The notes under the pieces are model-generated. The model saw nothing but the letters and a program-made list of their open reading frames with translations, was not told the origin of the DNA and made no database searches. Source: Plenodomus lindquistii (taxonomy: Eukaryota > Ascomycota > Dothideomycetes > Pleosporales > Leptosphaeriaceae). From it: a stretch of 64,000 bases of DNA. The stretch covers positions 248,001-312,000 of the forward strand of contig JANUWI010000001.1 of NCBI GenBank assembly GCA_025504975.1, given 5' to 3'. The position numbers and the translations under genes are program-made. Positions 32,655-46,710 of the stretch are shown piece after piece (the stretch's first letter is position 1; each line of letters opens with the position of its first letter).

Positions 32655-33070
32655 CTTATTAGGTAAATTAGTTATATAGATAGATTAATTACTTTACTTA
32701 AACTTTACTAAAATATACTTTAATTATAGTACTATATAACTAATAATAATAGTATATAGAAATTATAGTAAACTAATTTATTTAAAAATACTATTTATTT
32801 TTTTATATATATATACGTATTATACCTACTATTACTATAGTATTTATAGTTAAATTGAAATAATTTATATTATCTTGTAAATACCTTTTTTAACGCTTCT
32901 TTTCTATTACTATATACTATAAACCTTTTTAAAGTTATTAAATATTAGCTTTTTTTAACTATAAAAGTATTTTACTTCTATATCTATTTATTCTTATATA
33001 ATTTATATTACATAGTAGTTTTATTTATTATTTAAAGTTTAGTAATCTAGTTATATATTTATAGTATTTA
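32655..33070 (-). mobile_element. Fot1/Pogo-type transposon, terminal fragment
   Basis: This begins at a TA followed by CTTATTAGGTAAATTAG, a mutated form of the terminal repeat of the complete copy at 53402, and then tracks that copy for about 400 bp (for example TAAACTTTACTAAAATATAC against AAACTCTACTAAAATATAC). It then breaks off. Relative to its transposase it is the 3' end on the minus strand. Non-functional. Confidence 0.7.
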
Positions 33071-33072
33071 AT

Positions 33073-33370
33073 ATAATATAATCTACTAGTAAGCTAGTTA
33101 ATTTAGTAAGCTAGTTAAAATCTACTAAGTTTTATACTTATACTATTACATTACTATAAACTAATAATATTATAAGCTACTAAAATAGAATAAAAAAAGA
33201 ATATAGCTTACTATCTAAGCTTATAAAGCTAGTTAATTTAAAAGCTATTAAGCTATAGCTATAGCTTTTAGCGTTAATTAAAATAAACTTTTTAAATAGA
33301 TTAGTAGAATTATTCTATACTTCTAAATTTAACTAAACTACTAGTAATTTACTACTACTAAAAAGTTAAT
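33073..33370. repeat. Interspersed repeat, copy 1 (partner 56285-56595)
   Basis: About 300 bp beginning CTACTAGTAAGCTAGTTAA that recur at 56285-56595 in the same orientation, with differences almost all C/T or G/A. Identity unknown. It directly precedes the Copia LTR here, but in the other copy 2.2 kb of other DNA lies between. Confidence 0.75.
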
Positions 33371-33545
33371 ATTATATATATATAGTACTTAGCTAATACT
33401 ATACCTATCTAATTTTAGAATTTTTTATAAATCTTTTTTATTTACGCCTATATAATTCTATATAGTAAAGGTATATATAGTATAGTCTCTTTCTAGCTAG
33501 TAATATAAAAATCTATTTTCTAATTATTTCTAAATAGCTAAGTTT
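33371..33545 (+). repeat. Copia element A, 5' LTR
   Basis: About 175 bp starting ATTATATATATATAGTACTT, repeated at 46711-46885 (3' LTR of the same element) and at 58834-59008 (element B). The ends are approximate because RIP has erased the TG...CA termini. Confidence 0.75.
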
Positions 33546-36500
33546 ATAATAGTTATAAACTTATAAGCGCTTTTTTATTTTTTATTTATATTTCTATTTT
33601 TTTTAGTAGAGGCGGTTTAAAATAGGTGTTTTAACACTTTAATTATAACTAATATTTTAATTTTTATAATTACTATTATAATAGCTACTATATATCTTTT
33701 TAATAGTTTAGCTAATTAGTTTAACTAGTTTCTATAGTACTAGCTATTAACTATAAATTAAAGTATCTAGTAATACTATTATTCTAATAAAAAGCTTATT
33801 ACTATTTTTTTATAATAACTAACCTAATAACCTTAACTTTCTAGCTAGAAATAATATTTAATAATTAAAAATTAAAACAGTTTAATATAAAATCTATAAA
33901 AGCTAGTAGTTTATTAAAAGTAAAAAGTTTAAAGCTATATAAAAATAAATTAATACTATAGTTAAACCTAATTTTTTCTAACTATATTTTTTTTAATATT
34001 ATTATAACTAAAATGAATACTTTATAGACTTTTATAAAGGCACTTAAAAAAATTAGCTCTAGATAAAAATAGTATAAAAAACTAGGTAAAAACTAAATAC
34101 TAAATTTATTTATAAAAGGTCTATACTACTAATTATATATACTACTAGTAATAAAAGTAAATATATTTTTATAAAAAAGCTAAAGTATATAGCTTTAATA
34201 AAGTAGAAAGCTAGATTACTATTTAAACTATTTAAATACTTTTATACTAAAGCTTTATTTTAACTAGATAAAATCTATATACTATAAAATTATAAAAAAT
34301 AGAGTACTAAAGCGTACTACTAGTACTTTAACTATTAAATAAATTAGCTATATCTACTCTAAATTACTCTACTAATATATATAATATACTAGAAATAGAG
34401 AAAAAAGAATCTATTTTACTATAGATATAGATAGTATTTTAATAAAAGCTCTAGAATTAGCTATATATCTCTATAATAGAGATTATAAATAAAGTTTAAA
34501 AAATTATAACTATATAAAAGCTACGCTTACTTATAAACTTATTAAAAAAAAGCTATAAGCCTATTTTTATAAGCTATAATTAAAATCTTTTTAAAAAGTA
34601 TAAAAAACTAAAAGCTTTACTAATAAATAGGATAAAAAAGCTAAAAGTAAAGAATCTAAAAGCTTCTCTAAAGTAATTTAAACTACTTTTATTAACTTAT
34701 AATAATGTATTTTTATAATAATATATAGAGCCTATTATACTATATATTTTAATACTTATTTATTAATTAAAAGTATAACTTTAGATAATACAGGCGCTTT
34801 TTATATAATTAATTTAGTTAATTACTTTAAACTAGCACTTTTAAAAAAAGTAATAGAACTTCTATAGTAGAAGTAGATACCTAGTTTTTCTATATCTCTA
34901 GAATAGGTATCTAAGTAATAAAAAACGTTTTTATAAAAATATATAAAGAGTGTATAGATAATTTAGTACTATTTAATATAGTAGTAATAAAAAAGTTTTA
35001 TATTAATATTATATTAGAAGCTTTACTTTAAAGTAAAAAAGTCTAGTATTTTAAACTAGATATAATAGTATAATATAGTAGTTATATAAAATACGTTTTA
35101 TTAGCCTAGTAACTATATAAATAGACTATAACTTTTATAGAATATAAACCTATTACTATTTACTTTTTAGCTATAAATATTATTTTAGTTTTTATAAAAA
35201 TCTTTTTTATTATTTATTTATACTCTAATTTAGAAAAGCTATAGTATACTAGATCTAGCTACTTTAGCTAAAAGGCGCTTTAAATACTTATAAAATACGC
35301 TAGAGGTATATAAATAGATAGTATTATACAAAAGAAATATAAATACTATACTATAATTTATACTAGCTAAGTTATTTTATAATATCTATAAAAATAGCCT
35401 ATTTAGCTATATTAAAGAGTATTATAGAATTTTTATAATAAACTATAGAGAAGCTTTAGAGAATAATAAATATTTATTATTTAAAATAATTATAGTAGTA
35501 AGCTTTACACCTATAGCTTTAAAAAAAAAAGTAAATTTTTTTTTAAATATTATTAAAAAATTCTATAGTATAATTTATATTTAGTATAAGCTTAAAATCT
35601 ATATTATTATAGAATATACTAATTTAGTAATACTTCTCTAGCGTAAATTATTAGATTATACAATATTAATAGAAAGAATAAGTATTAAAAGTAGAAAGCC
35701 TACTTTTCTATACCTATAAGCTAAATAGTAGACTAGAAAAAGTAAATAGAAAACTTATTATAAAGTAAATTAAAATACAAATTATTACTAATCTGCCTAA
35801 AAAGTTATAGCTTTTTATTATTAAAGTAGTAATATAGCTATATAATATAAGCCTATTCTAAAGTTAAATCTATAGTTTTTTAATAAAATACTTTTTTAAT
35901 AGTTTTAGAGATAGTTTAAATAGTATTAACCAATGTAGATTAAGCTTTAGATAGCTAATTTATAGCTAGATTAGAGTAGTGTTTACGTTTATAGCTATAG
36001 AGCTCTTTTTTTTATAAAAATAAAGTAGCTAGGCGTTTTAAATAGAGTTTTATAGTAATATAAATAAGCTATATTAGTTATCTAGTAGAATATAGATTAT
36101 ATAATATATATACAATATAGATTTTTAAGTTTATCTATATTATTACTATATATAATATTACTTTTAATAAATACTTTTTATATAACTCTAAAAAGCTAGC
36201 TTTTTAGGTAATAGAAAAATTATAATAAATAGTATTAATACTAGAAATTCAAAAAAAATAAGTCTAAAGATTTTAATTAGTTTAATTAAATTTTAAAAGG
36301 TATAAATAATTCTAATAATATTAAATTAGTACTATATAAATTAAATCTAGTTTATTAGCTAGACAGTAAAAAGAATATAGTAGTAGCTAATAATCTAAAT
36401 AGCTAACCTAATTATTAAGTACTCTAGAAGCTTTTTCTACTATTAGTAGCGCGTTTAGCTAGCGCGTTATAAAGGATTAATATAGATTTAAATAACTTTT

Positions 36501-36750
36501 CTAGTTTATATACTCTAGAGTTTATATCTAACTCTATTAGACCTAGCTATTATAGTAGTAGTTTATAGAATAAATCTTATTCTATAGTAGTAGGCCTATT
36601 ATCTAATATTAATAAATTTTAGAAAATCTTTATTATAATATTAATAAAGCGCTTTAAAAAGCGTTTAAAGTTTATTAACTAGCTACTTTTTAGGTAACTA
36701 CTATTTCTATAGTATTACCTAAAGTAGTATCTTGTAAAGATCTTCTTATG

Positions 36751-37210
36751 TAGCTATAATATAAAGCAGCTAGTGTTAAAAAGAACGCAAGGGTTAGTTC
36801 TTAAAAATAGGCGTTATATATAGATAATAGTAGTTTATTACTAAAATAGTAAAAGTATGCTTCTAAAAAAAGTAATAAGTATATTTAAAATAACTAAATA
36901 TATTATTTACTTATTTATATAAGTTAAACACAATCTACTATATAGGTATTTTAATATTTCTATATCCTTGCGTTATTCTATATTATTCTATACTATTCTA
37001 TATTATTCTATGCGTAGAATTTATAGAATATTATAAAATTCTATAAAACGCACGTAATTTATTTTATACAGCTATTCTGCTAAGCCTGTAGAATATACGC
37101 TACGTAAAGTAGTATTATTTACTAGTTATAGAATACTAGTTCTAGCTATCTAGTTATTTGTTTTTTTATTTCTATATAGTTATTACTTTTTTCTTTTCTA
37201 GTTTATAATA
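36751..37210 (-). repeat. Gypsy 1, 3' LTR
   Basis: 460 bp starting TAGCTATAATATAAAGCAGC and ending CTAGTTTATAATA. It matches 43225-43684 along its whole length, with differences almost all transitions. Confidence 0.88.
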
Positions 37211-38507
37211 CTATCCCTTCTTTTCTAGCTTTATATCTTTATAAACTAACTTAATAGTTTTTTGCAGTACTGCTTATTATTATTTTATAGGCGTTTAAAT
37301 TAATTACATTAGTTTTTTTACTATAGTTACGTATTAGTATTACATAAAAAAAAATCTAGAGTGCTAGATATTATTATTAAAAAAAAAGTGCAGTAACTAT
37401 TATTATAATAGCGTAAAAAAGTGTGTACTAGTAAAAGTTCTATTTTTAAACTTTTTAAAACTAGATAAAAAGCTTACTTATTTTAAGTAGTAAAAGATAG
37501 AGGCTAATAAAACTAAAGCTGTAGTAGTTAAAGCCCTACTTACTGCGCGTTAGAAAAAAAATCTTTTTTAAAAATAAAAAAAACTATTAAAGCGTTATAA
37601 ATAATAGTAAGTAGATAAATTAGAAAAATTTATAACTAATATTAAAGCTTTAGAGGCTAGAGAGGTAATAAATTATAAAGTATTTTTTCTAAATAATAGC
37701 TTTATACTAGAAACGCTGTCTGTTAACTAGAGTTCTTTTATACTATTTTTTTTAAAAGGCAATTCTAATTTTAATAGGTTAATAGGCAATGCGCCTAATA
37801 CTACGTAAAAAGTTACTAGCAGTTTATAAAGTTTATCTCTAGTTTCTATATATTTTTAGAATTATTATACTCTAACTATTTAACTAGGTATTTTTTATTA
37901 CTTTATTTTTTTTAATATATTATTATTTTTTTAACTTTAAACTTATTTTCTTTCTATTATTTATAGTAGAAGGTTATCTATAATAGAGTTAAAAGGTTAG
38001 CTAGTTCTAACATTTTTATATAGAATCTAGAGTGTACTTTAGTATTAAGTAGAAGGTTAAATGTGTACGTAACTAGTTCTTTCTAGTTTTTAATTAAAAA
38101 TAGTCTAACTTTAACGTAGTCTAATCTGCAATTAGGTTGTATTATATAAAGGTTCTTTATAAAAAGATATACTTTATCCCCTTTTTTTAGCTAAAATGCT
38201 GTTTTTTATTTTTTATTAATATATAAAATGCTACTGCGTTAAATATCTAGAAAAGCTTTATTTAATTCTTTATAAACTTTCTTTAGTTTTTTAGCTATAA
38301 GTATAGCTGCTTCTGTCTTCTAATAAGGTAATATTCTAGTAAAAAAATTTAAGTATTTTCTATAGTTAGTAAAATATAAAGTCTGTTCTATAGACTCTAA
38401 AACTTTATTATTATATACTATTTAAGCTATAGGTAATAGCAAGACCTAATTATCCTGTTACTAATTAATATATATCTATAGATAGGCTTTTATAGTGCGA
38501 TTTATTT

Positions 38508-38528
38508 ACTCTATCTATCTATCTATCT
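38508..38528. repeat. (CTAT)n microsatellite inside Gypsy 1
   Basis: About five CTAT units in the integrase-downstream part of the element. Confidence 0.8.
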
Positions 38529-41500
38529 CTAGATAAAAAGCTGTAGATAGTTTACGTTGCGTTCTAATAGTAGTAAGAAGTAATATCTAAAAGTTTAACG
38601 TAAATAGCTTGTTTTAGTTACTAATAATTAACTTTAGAATGCTATAATATCTAATAATTCTATTAATAAAAATATATACTAGCTGTACTACTATAAAGTT
38701 TTTTCTAAATAGAATATATTTAGCTGCCTTTATAAATTAATTAGGTATAACTATAATTACGTTATATATAAATTTAGTAACTAGATCTTTTAATAAAGGT
38801 AGACCTATTATAAAGTCTATAGAGATATCCTTCTAAAGTATTAAAGGTAGTTCTAGTGCTTGTATCTCTCTATAGAGTATATATATACTATGCTTATTCT
38901 TCTAATAGTCTATACATTTACTAATAAAGTCTATAACTTTATTCTTTATATTTCTAAACTAGTAATTTTACTAAATTAGTTCTATAGTATATTAAATGCC
39001 TAGATAACTATATATAGAGTTTTTGTAGTAGCTTTAAATAACTACTTCCTACAACTCCTCTATAAGTTTAGGTGTAATAGTAAGTACTACGCTAAATATT
39101 CTAGTAGATTCTAATAATCTGTTTTTATTAGCTTTAAAAATTATGTTTTTAATAATTCTTTTAGATCCTGTAATATCTATTTTTTAGCTAAAAGCATTAG
39201 CTCTACTATTATTTTTACCTAGAGTATATATAATTTTAAATTTATACTAGCCTAGTATTTCTAACTATTATACTTATTATCTATTAAAAGTTTTTATTAT
39301 AGTAAAGCTTATAAAATTCTTATAATCTAAAAATATTATAAATTCTAAGCAGCTCTCTACGTAAATACGCTAGTGCTCTAATATATTAATAATAGCTATA
39401 AATTCTTTATTATATACGTTATAGTTCTTTTTAGATACTATAAACTTTCTAGAGTAGTACGCAATTAGATACTATTTACTATTTTATTCTTATAATACTA
39501 CTACGCCTATTATAAAGTCTAATATATCTATTTTAAAGTGTAATAGTTTACTACTTTAGAAAAATACTAATATTAGTAGTTCTACACATGCCTACTTTAT
39601 ATTATTAAATATAGTTTTTTTATTTTATCTCTATCTCTAAGCTTGCTCCTTTTTAGTTAGCTTTATAAAAAGTGCTGCTTTTTTAAAGAAATTTTTAATA
39701 AACTATTAATTAAAGTTTATAAATCTAAAGAATAACTAGATATCTTTTATAGTTTTAAATGTAGGCTAGTCTATAACTACTTTTATTTTATTTTTACTTA
39801 TTTTTACTCTATAAATACTAACTATATATTCTAGAAACTCTACTTCTTCTTTATACTACTTATATTTTTTAGATTCTAGTTGCAAGTTATACTATCTAAG
39901 TGCAGTTAGAATTTATCTAATATACTAGACGTGTTCCTGTTTATTATTTAAATATATAAAAATATTATTAAAATATATAATAATAAATATATCTAGGTAT
40001 TCTTTTAAAATATTATTAATAAAAGCCTAATATATTACTAGAGTGTTAGTAAAACTAAAGGGTATTACTATATACTTATAGTAGCTGTAGCGTATTCTAA
40101 ACGCTATTTTCTATTCTTTACCTACTTTTATGCGGATAAAGTTATACGCGCTTTATAGATCTAATACTATAAAAATTTTTATATAGGCTAATTAATTCTT
40201 TAACTCTAATATATTAGGTAATAGGTATTAATTCTTAATTATAATATTATTAAACTTTCTATAGTTAATATATAACTATAGCTTACTATTCTTTTTTAGT
40301 ATAAAAAGAATAGAGTAGCCTGCTAGTAATTTAGAAGGTTAAATAAATCCTTTTTTTAGATTAACTTTAATATACTTTTTTAGCGTTTTAAATTCTTTTT
40401 CTAATAGTCTATAAATTAGTCTAAAAGTTAGTTACTTTTTTTTTTATAGAATAATCTTATAATTCTAAAGTTTATATTTAGGTAATGATGCTGCACTTAT
40501 CTCTTTCTAAAAAAGTAGCTTAAATTCCTTATACTTTTTAGAGATCTCTAGAGTTACGCAGTTCTTCTCTATTTTTATTTATTAATCTAGTAGTACCTTG
40601 CTAGTATCTACAGAGTTAAACCTATATTACTTATAGTCATCTTTATTTAGATATTATTCTCTAATAATCTTTTCTATATTATATACTATAATTTATTTTT
40701 TATTTACTATTATATAATAATAATGCGTAGGCTAGCTTATAGTTACGTCTAATCTATAGTATTTAAATTAAAATATTTTTAATTTCTAATTAATTCTAGA
40801 ATTATATTTTATAAGCTAAAAAAGGCTAAAAATAATATTATATATTAAAAGGCTAAATACGTTAAAGTCTATACGTTTCTAGTAATTTCTAATAATTAAA
40901 TCTAATTCTATTACTTTATATATAATTCTAGATTAACTAGGTATAGCTTTACTATTAATTATATTTATAGAGTAAGAAATTTATTTTTTTAATAGATATA
41001 GACCTACTATATGTACTATACGCGTAGATATAAAGTTTACTTTATACTTTAAGTCTATTATAGCTATTATAGTGTATTTTTTAAACTCTACTTTAAACTT
41101 AGTTAAACCTGCAGCTTCTACTACGCAAATAGAACATTTTATAAGGCTAGGGCATAGCGCTAGTCTAAAAAAAACTTATTTTTAAATCTATAGAAGCGTT
41201 TTTTATTTTTATACTTTTTATATTCTAGATTAAAGTATATATACTATATTTAATTATAATATATTCTATTAATAATAGTTTGTATCTAGATACGTGCTCT
41301 ATTATTATTAAAGTTTAGAAAGTAGTTTTATACGCGTTTATTTTATAAATATTTAGAGTAAGTTTTATCTATACAGTTATATACTTAGTATGTATAGTAG
41401 TTAAATTAATATAAAAAGTATTCTATTTTTATTTTATCTAAATAGTAGATAGTACACGTGTTATACGTATATAAGCTCTATAATATATTACTATATTATT

Positions 41501-43224
41501 TATTTTATTAGTTATTTATATAGTTTAGACGCCTATTACTTTTGCTTTATTAGATACTCTAGTGCTTTAAAGTATTATTTTTTCTAACTAAAGCATTATT
41601 TATCTTATAGGCTTTTTTCTTTAGATAGTAATTTTATATTATTCTAACCTAGTATGCCTATAGTTTTTAGAAAACCTAGTTATTATAGTCTTTTCTATAG
41701 GTAATCTACTAATTTATAGTATTTTTTAGCTATTACAGTACCTATACTACAGACTCTTTATTATTAAACGTATTTTATAGTTTTTATATTAATTTTTTAA
41801 CGCGGCTATTAATTATTATAGTACTGTTATTAATATTGTAGGTTAGCTATTCTATAAACTATTAAATAGCTTTCTCTAAGCGTTCTTTTATATTACTAAG
41901 TTTTTAATTCTATTATACTAGAATAGCTTATATCTATAGTAGAGGTGTAGCAGCTTAGTACTATAATTTAAACTTTTTTACTTTTTTTTATTTAGTGTAG
42001 TATTCCTTTATAGACTTATATTTATTATTTAAGTTTTCTGCGTTTACTACTAAAGCTTCCTAATACTTTAGGTGTTGCTTAATTTTTTTATTAAAAAAAA
42101 CTTCTTTCCGCATATAATTCTAGATTATAGTAATAGAGAGTAGTTCTTTATCCTCTATATTATCTAATAAACTAATTAAAGCGTTAGAGATGTCTAAATA
42201 GCTTACTACGCTATTAAAATTAAATAGTTTAATACTAAAAATAATTATTTACTTATTTTTTATATTTTTATTAAGTATTTTAATTTATACTATATTAATC
42301 TAGCGTATAACTTTATTTTTAGACTAGTAGTTTTATATAAAGTAGCTTTTTTTACTATATTTATAGCACGTTAGTAGCTTTCTACTAGACTGCTTTTAGT
42401 TACTCTTTTTTAGATAGATTTTTTTTTTTATAATATTATTAATATATATAGGTTTTATACTATAGCTTTAGTAAATGCTCTATTATATAGGTTAGTAGGC
42501 CTAATAGCTTTATTTATTATTAGGCTAGTATTATAACCTCTAGAGTTTTCTAGACTCCTACCTGCCTGTAGTAGGTAATGTTTGTCTATAGCTTTATTTA
42601 GCTAATTTAAGTTTATATAGGTTATTATTAATATAGATTACATTTTCTACTAGGTTATCTAGTATTCTAATAATACTTCTAGATTTTATAAATTCTCTAT
42701 AAACTTCTAGTTTAAAACCTTACTTATATATACGCATTAATACTTTATTATTCTAGTTAAATTATTTTTAGTATTACTAAAATATTATTATATAGTCTAT
42801 AGCAGACTTAGTTTATTATAATATTTAGATTTTTTCTTTAGTAATAATTAATTTTTTTTAAAAAAAAAAGATTATTTAGAGTTTATTTTTAAATACGTTC
42901 TAGTTTTTAATTAGATTAGTATTTTTAGCGTCTATAATATTTTTATCTATATATTTACGCAAGAATAGAGTAACTTACTTTTTAGCGTCTTTTTTTATAA
43001 AGCTAGTTGCAATTATAACTTAATTATTATTATTAATCTAATTTTCTTTAATATAGAAGTAATAATTATACTAGAGAATCTATATCTTAAGCTTAGCCCT
43101 TTTTCTAAAGTAGAGGTTAGGCTTAGCTACATAAGTACTAGAGTAGCTAGTAGTTAAAGTATCTAGGGTATCTATAGAAACGTTGCTTATTTTAAAGTGT
43201 TTAAAGTGTAAAAATTTTTTTAAA

Positions 43225-43684
43225 TAGCTATAATATAAAGTAGCTAGTGTTAAAAAAAACGCAAGGGTTAGTTTTTAAAAATAGGCGTTATATATAGATA
43301 ATAGTAGTTTATTACTAAAATAGTAAAAGTGCGCTTCTAAAAAGAGTAATAAATATATTTAAAATAACTAAATATATTGCTTACTTATTTATATAAATTA
43401 AATATAATTTACTATATAGGTATTTTAATATTTTTATATACTTGCGTTATTCTATATTATTCTATACTGTTCTATATTATTCTATGCGTAGAATCTATAA
43501 AATATTATAGAATTCTATAGAACGCACGTAACTTATTCTATGTAGCTATTCTACTAAGCTTATAGAATATAGGCTACGCAGAGTAGCGTTATCTACTAGT
43601 TATAGAATACTAGTTCTAGCTATCTAGTTGTTTGTTTCTTTGTTTCTACATAGTTATTACTTCCTCCTCTTCTAGTTTATAATA
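43225..43684 (-). repeat. Gypsy 1, 5' LTR
   Basis: 460-bp partner of the repeat at 36751-37210. It keeps a few more C and G bases than its partner (for example CTTCCTCCTCTTC at 43660-43672). Confidence 0.88.
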
Positions 43685-46169
43685 TATCTATAGCTATATA
43701 ATAAATCTATATACTTTATTTTCTTTTATAATAACTAGATATAGTTTATCTATTTATAAAAGTAGAAAAGTTTATAAAAAGAATTTGAATACTCTAGTAT
43801 TAGAGAGTAATACTACTTCTAGAGTATATTTTATATATAATTTTTTAAATAGAATTAATATAGAGAATTTCTTTTAGAACTTTTTAAGCTAAGCTTTTAT
43901 TTATACTTACTAAAACTATACTACTATTTACATAGTAATTAAAGTAGATATTTGTAAAACTACTAGATTTTTAAACTTAAAAATTAAATAGATTTACTAA
44001 AATAAGCTTCTAAAGTTTTTTACTAAATAGAAGAATTTTTATAAATACTTTTTTAGACTATTATTTTACTTGACTAGTAACTAAATAATTAATACTCTAT
44101 ACTTTAAAAGTACCTAGAAAATTATAAAGTGCTTTAGAATTTAAAAGTAAGTATATTTTATTTCAATAGGTATTTACTTATAAATTTAATAAAAATAGAA
44201 ATTCTCTAAAGTATAAAGCCTAGATAGTAGTATAAAATAATCTCTAGTTAATTAATACGCTTTATTTAATATACGCTATAATACTTATATTTTATACTTT
44301 CTAGCTAGCTATAGTATTTATAGCTTACTAAAACTATAAAATAGACTAGTATAATATTATTAGAGTATTTCTAAATACTTTTATAAATTACTAAAATAAT
44401 ATTATTTATAAGCTACTAGATAGCTATTAATTTATAGATAAATATATACTACTACTTTAAACTTTATATAGCCTTTATAATTTACGATTTCTATAGTCCT
44501 AAAATCTTTCTATAACTTTTTAATAGCTTAGTTTAATTTTTAAAAAAAAATATATATATATTTTTTTATATATATTTAATTAAAAAATCTACTTATTTTT
44601 TTATTCTAATAATATTCTAATTATATATTACTAAAGTAATATTATATAAGCTTACTTAGTAGTAATAACTATTAAAAATAAATATTAAATAGAAAATAAA
44701 AGATTAATTAAATAGTTTTTAGAGACTTTAATAATTAGAGATTTAAAAAAAAGATTATATATCTATAATAAGTATATTTATAAAATTTCTAAAAAGTTTA
44801 GTATAGTAGACTCTATCTACTTTTTTAACATGCTGCTTCTAAGCTTTAAACTAGAAAAAAATACTAAAAAAGCTACTAAATAGTAGATTAAAAAGTATTA
44901 GAAAATAGTTAAATTTATTTTATATACTACTATAATAGTGCGCCTAGATATTATATTTACTACTTCTAAACTTTTATACTATTTTACTAACTTTTTTTTA
45001 TAGTATTTTAAAGCTATTAACTAGATAATCTTTTATTTTTACTAAATAAAGTATTATATAATATAGTATAGCTAGAGTAATTTAAAGCTTATAATATATA
45101 GTTATTCTTTTTATATAGATAGTATTAAAATATAACGCTTATTCTAAAGCTATATTATTATACTCTATAGAGAAGTAATTATATAGAAAGTAGCTTATAA
45201 AATAACTATTATAATATTAATAACTAAAGCTAAGCTACTATTTTTTAAATATATTACTAAAAAATCAATAGAGTTTTAAAATTTTTTTTAGAAGCTTTAT
45301 ATATCTATACCTAAGCTATATTAAATTTTCTATAATAATTAATAAATAGTTTAGTTTCTTCTAGATAAACAAAATATATTACTATAAAGCTATAATATAT
45401 TAATATATAGAATATATAGCTTAAGTATAAGTATAAAAAAGATTTTTTTTATAATTAGCTACCTCTTTATAAATAAAATACTAGTAAATAGGCTTACTAA
45501 AAATCTCTCTAGATAATTTTTTAATACTTTTAATAATTATTTAGAGCTATAAAATACAATACTTAAAATTATAATATTACTAAAGTAAAAAAAGTAATTA
45601 TTTAATAATTTCTATTTATATTTATATAATATAATATATAGGTAAAAGTCTATTTTTAAAGAATTTATAGGCTACGCGTAGCAGTACTATTTAAAAAAAA
45701 GCTAGATCTACTTTATTACTTTATTAATAAGCTAACTAATTAACTTTTTAATATTTTTATATTATAAAAGAAAACTAGCTTATTTACTAGTAGTAAAGGC
45801 TGCACTAAAAGTAAAAAGTTTATTTTTTTTAAGTATATTTAAAAGTAGCTAGAGCTTTTAGTATAGGCTTTTAAACTTAGCTATATTTACTTTTATAGCT
45901 TTAAAAGTAATAAACGCTTTATAGTAGTAGAAAATAAAAGTGAAGCTATACTAAAATTAATAAAGCTTACTTAACTAATAAAATAGTTTATTTATTTAAA
46001 TTAGTATAAATACCTAGAGGTATAAAGCTAGTAGCTTTTACTATAGATTCTATTATAGTTCTAGTAGCACCTATTACTTTAGATAAAAGCGCTATATATA
46101 CAGCCTAAATAGAATTTAGCGAACTTTTTTATAGAATTACTAGAATAAAACTATATATTAGCTAGGATT

Positions 46170-46370
46170 ATAGTAGTAGTAGTAGTAGCACGTTTTACCT
46201 TTTTTTTTTCTCCTTTTTTCTAAAGGTGTAGAGAGGGGGAGGGTAGCGTAAAGTAAAAAAAGTAAAAAAGTTAGAGAAAATATAAAACTCTCTAGAAAAG
46301 GAAGTTTTAGAGCTTACTTTACCTAGAAATTTAAGTAAAAGTAAAAGTAAAAGTGTAGCACGCTAAGTAC
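46170..46370. other. Less degraded patch near the 3' end of Copia A
   Basis: A local island with more C and G than its surroundings: a TAG-trinucleotide run (46176-46193), a T/C tract, a G-rich GAGAGGGGGAGGG segment at 46231-46243, and TAAAAG repeats at 46334-46353. It still lacks CpA. It may be a polypurine-tract region next to the 3' LTR, since such tracts offer few RIP targets. Confidence 0.5.
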
Positions 46371-46710
46371 GCGCTGTAGTAATATAGATATAAATAGCTT
46401 TCTAAACTTTAAACTATATTAAAATAGCGTTAGTAAAAGATTTATAAGCGTAAAAAAGCTTTATATAGAAGAATATAAAGATATAGATACTAATAAAGGC
46501 AATAGTATTAATAGATATAGATTAAAATAAAAGCGTAGCTAAGAATTAATTTTACTACATTTAGTATTAGATTAATTCCCTCTAATATATACTAAGTAAT
46601 ATAATAGAGCTTTTAGTTACTCTAGATTTTATAGTATAGCTATTCTAATACTTTATAAAGTTTAATACTACTAATATTAAATAGTTTAATTTACTATAAC
46701 TAGAGAGTAT

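Larger units (their letters stand above)
36751..43684 (-). mobile_element. Ty3/Gypsy retrotransposon 1, nested in Copia A, RIP-inactivated
   Basis: 6.93-kb element bounded by two 460-bp direct repeats. The coding strand is minus, so gag lies to the right. A zinc-knuckle remnant is at 42368-42327, where all but the first metal-binding position have changed, Cys and His to Tyr. Reverse transcriptase lies at about 40,400-39,780; its YLDD box reads YFNN at 39975-39964, both aspartates changed to asparagine. Integrase core text (DFI.GLP block) is at about 39,100-38,640. The order gag-RT-integrase is that of Ty3/Gypsy. It interrupts Copia A between integrase and RT, so it is the younger insertion. 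Confidence 0.88.
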
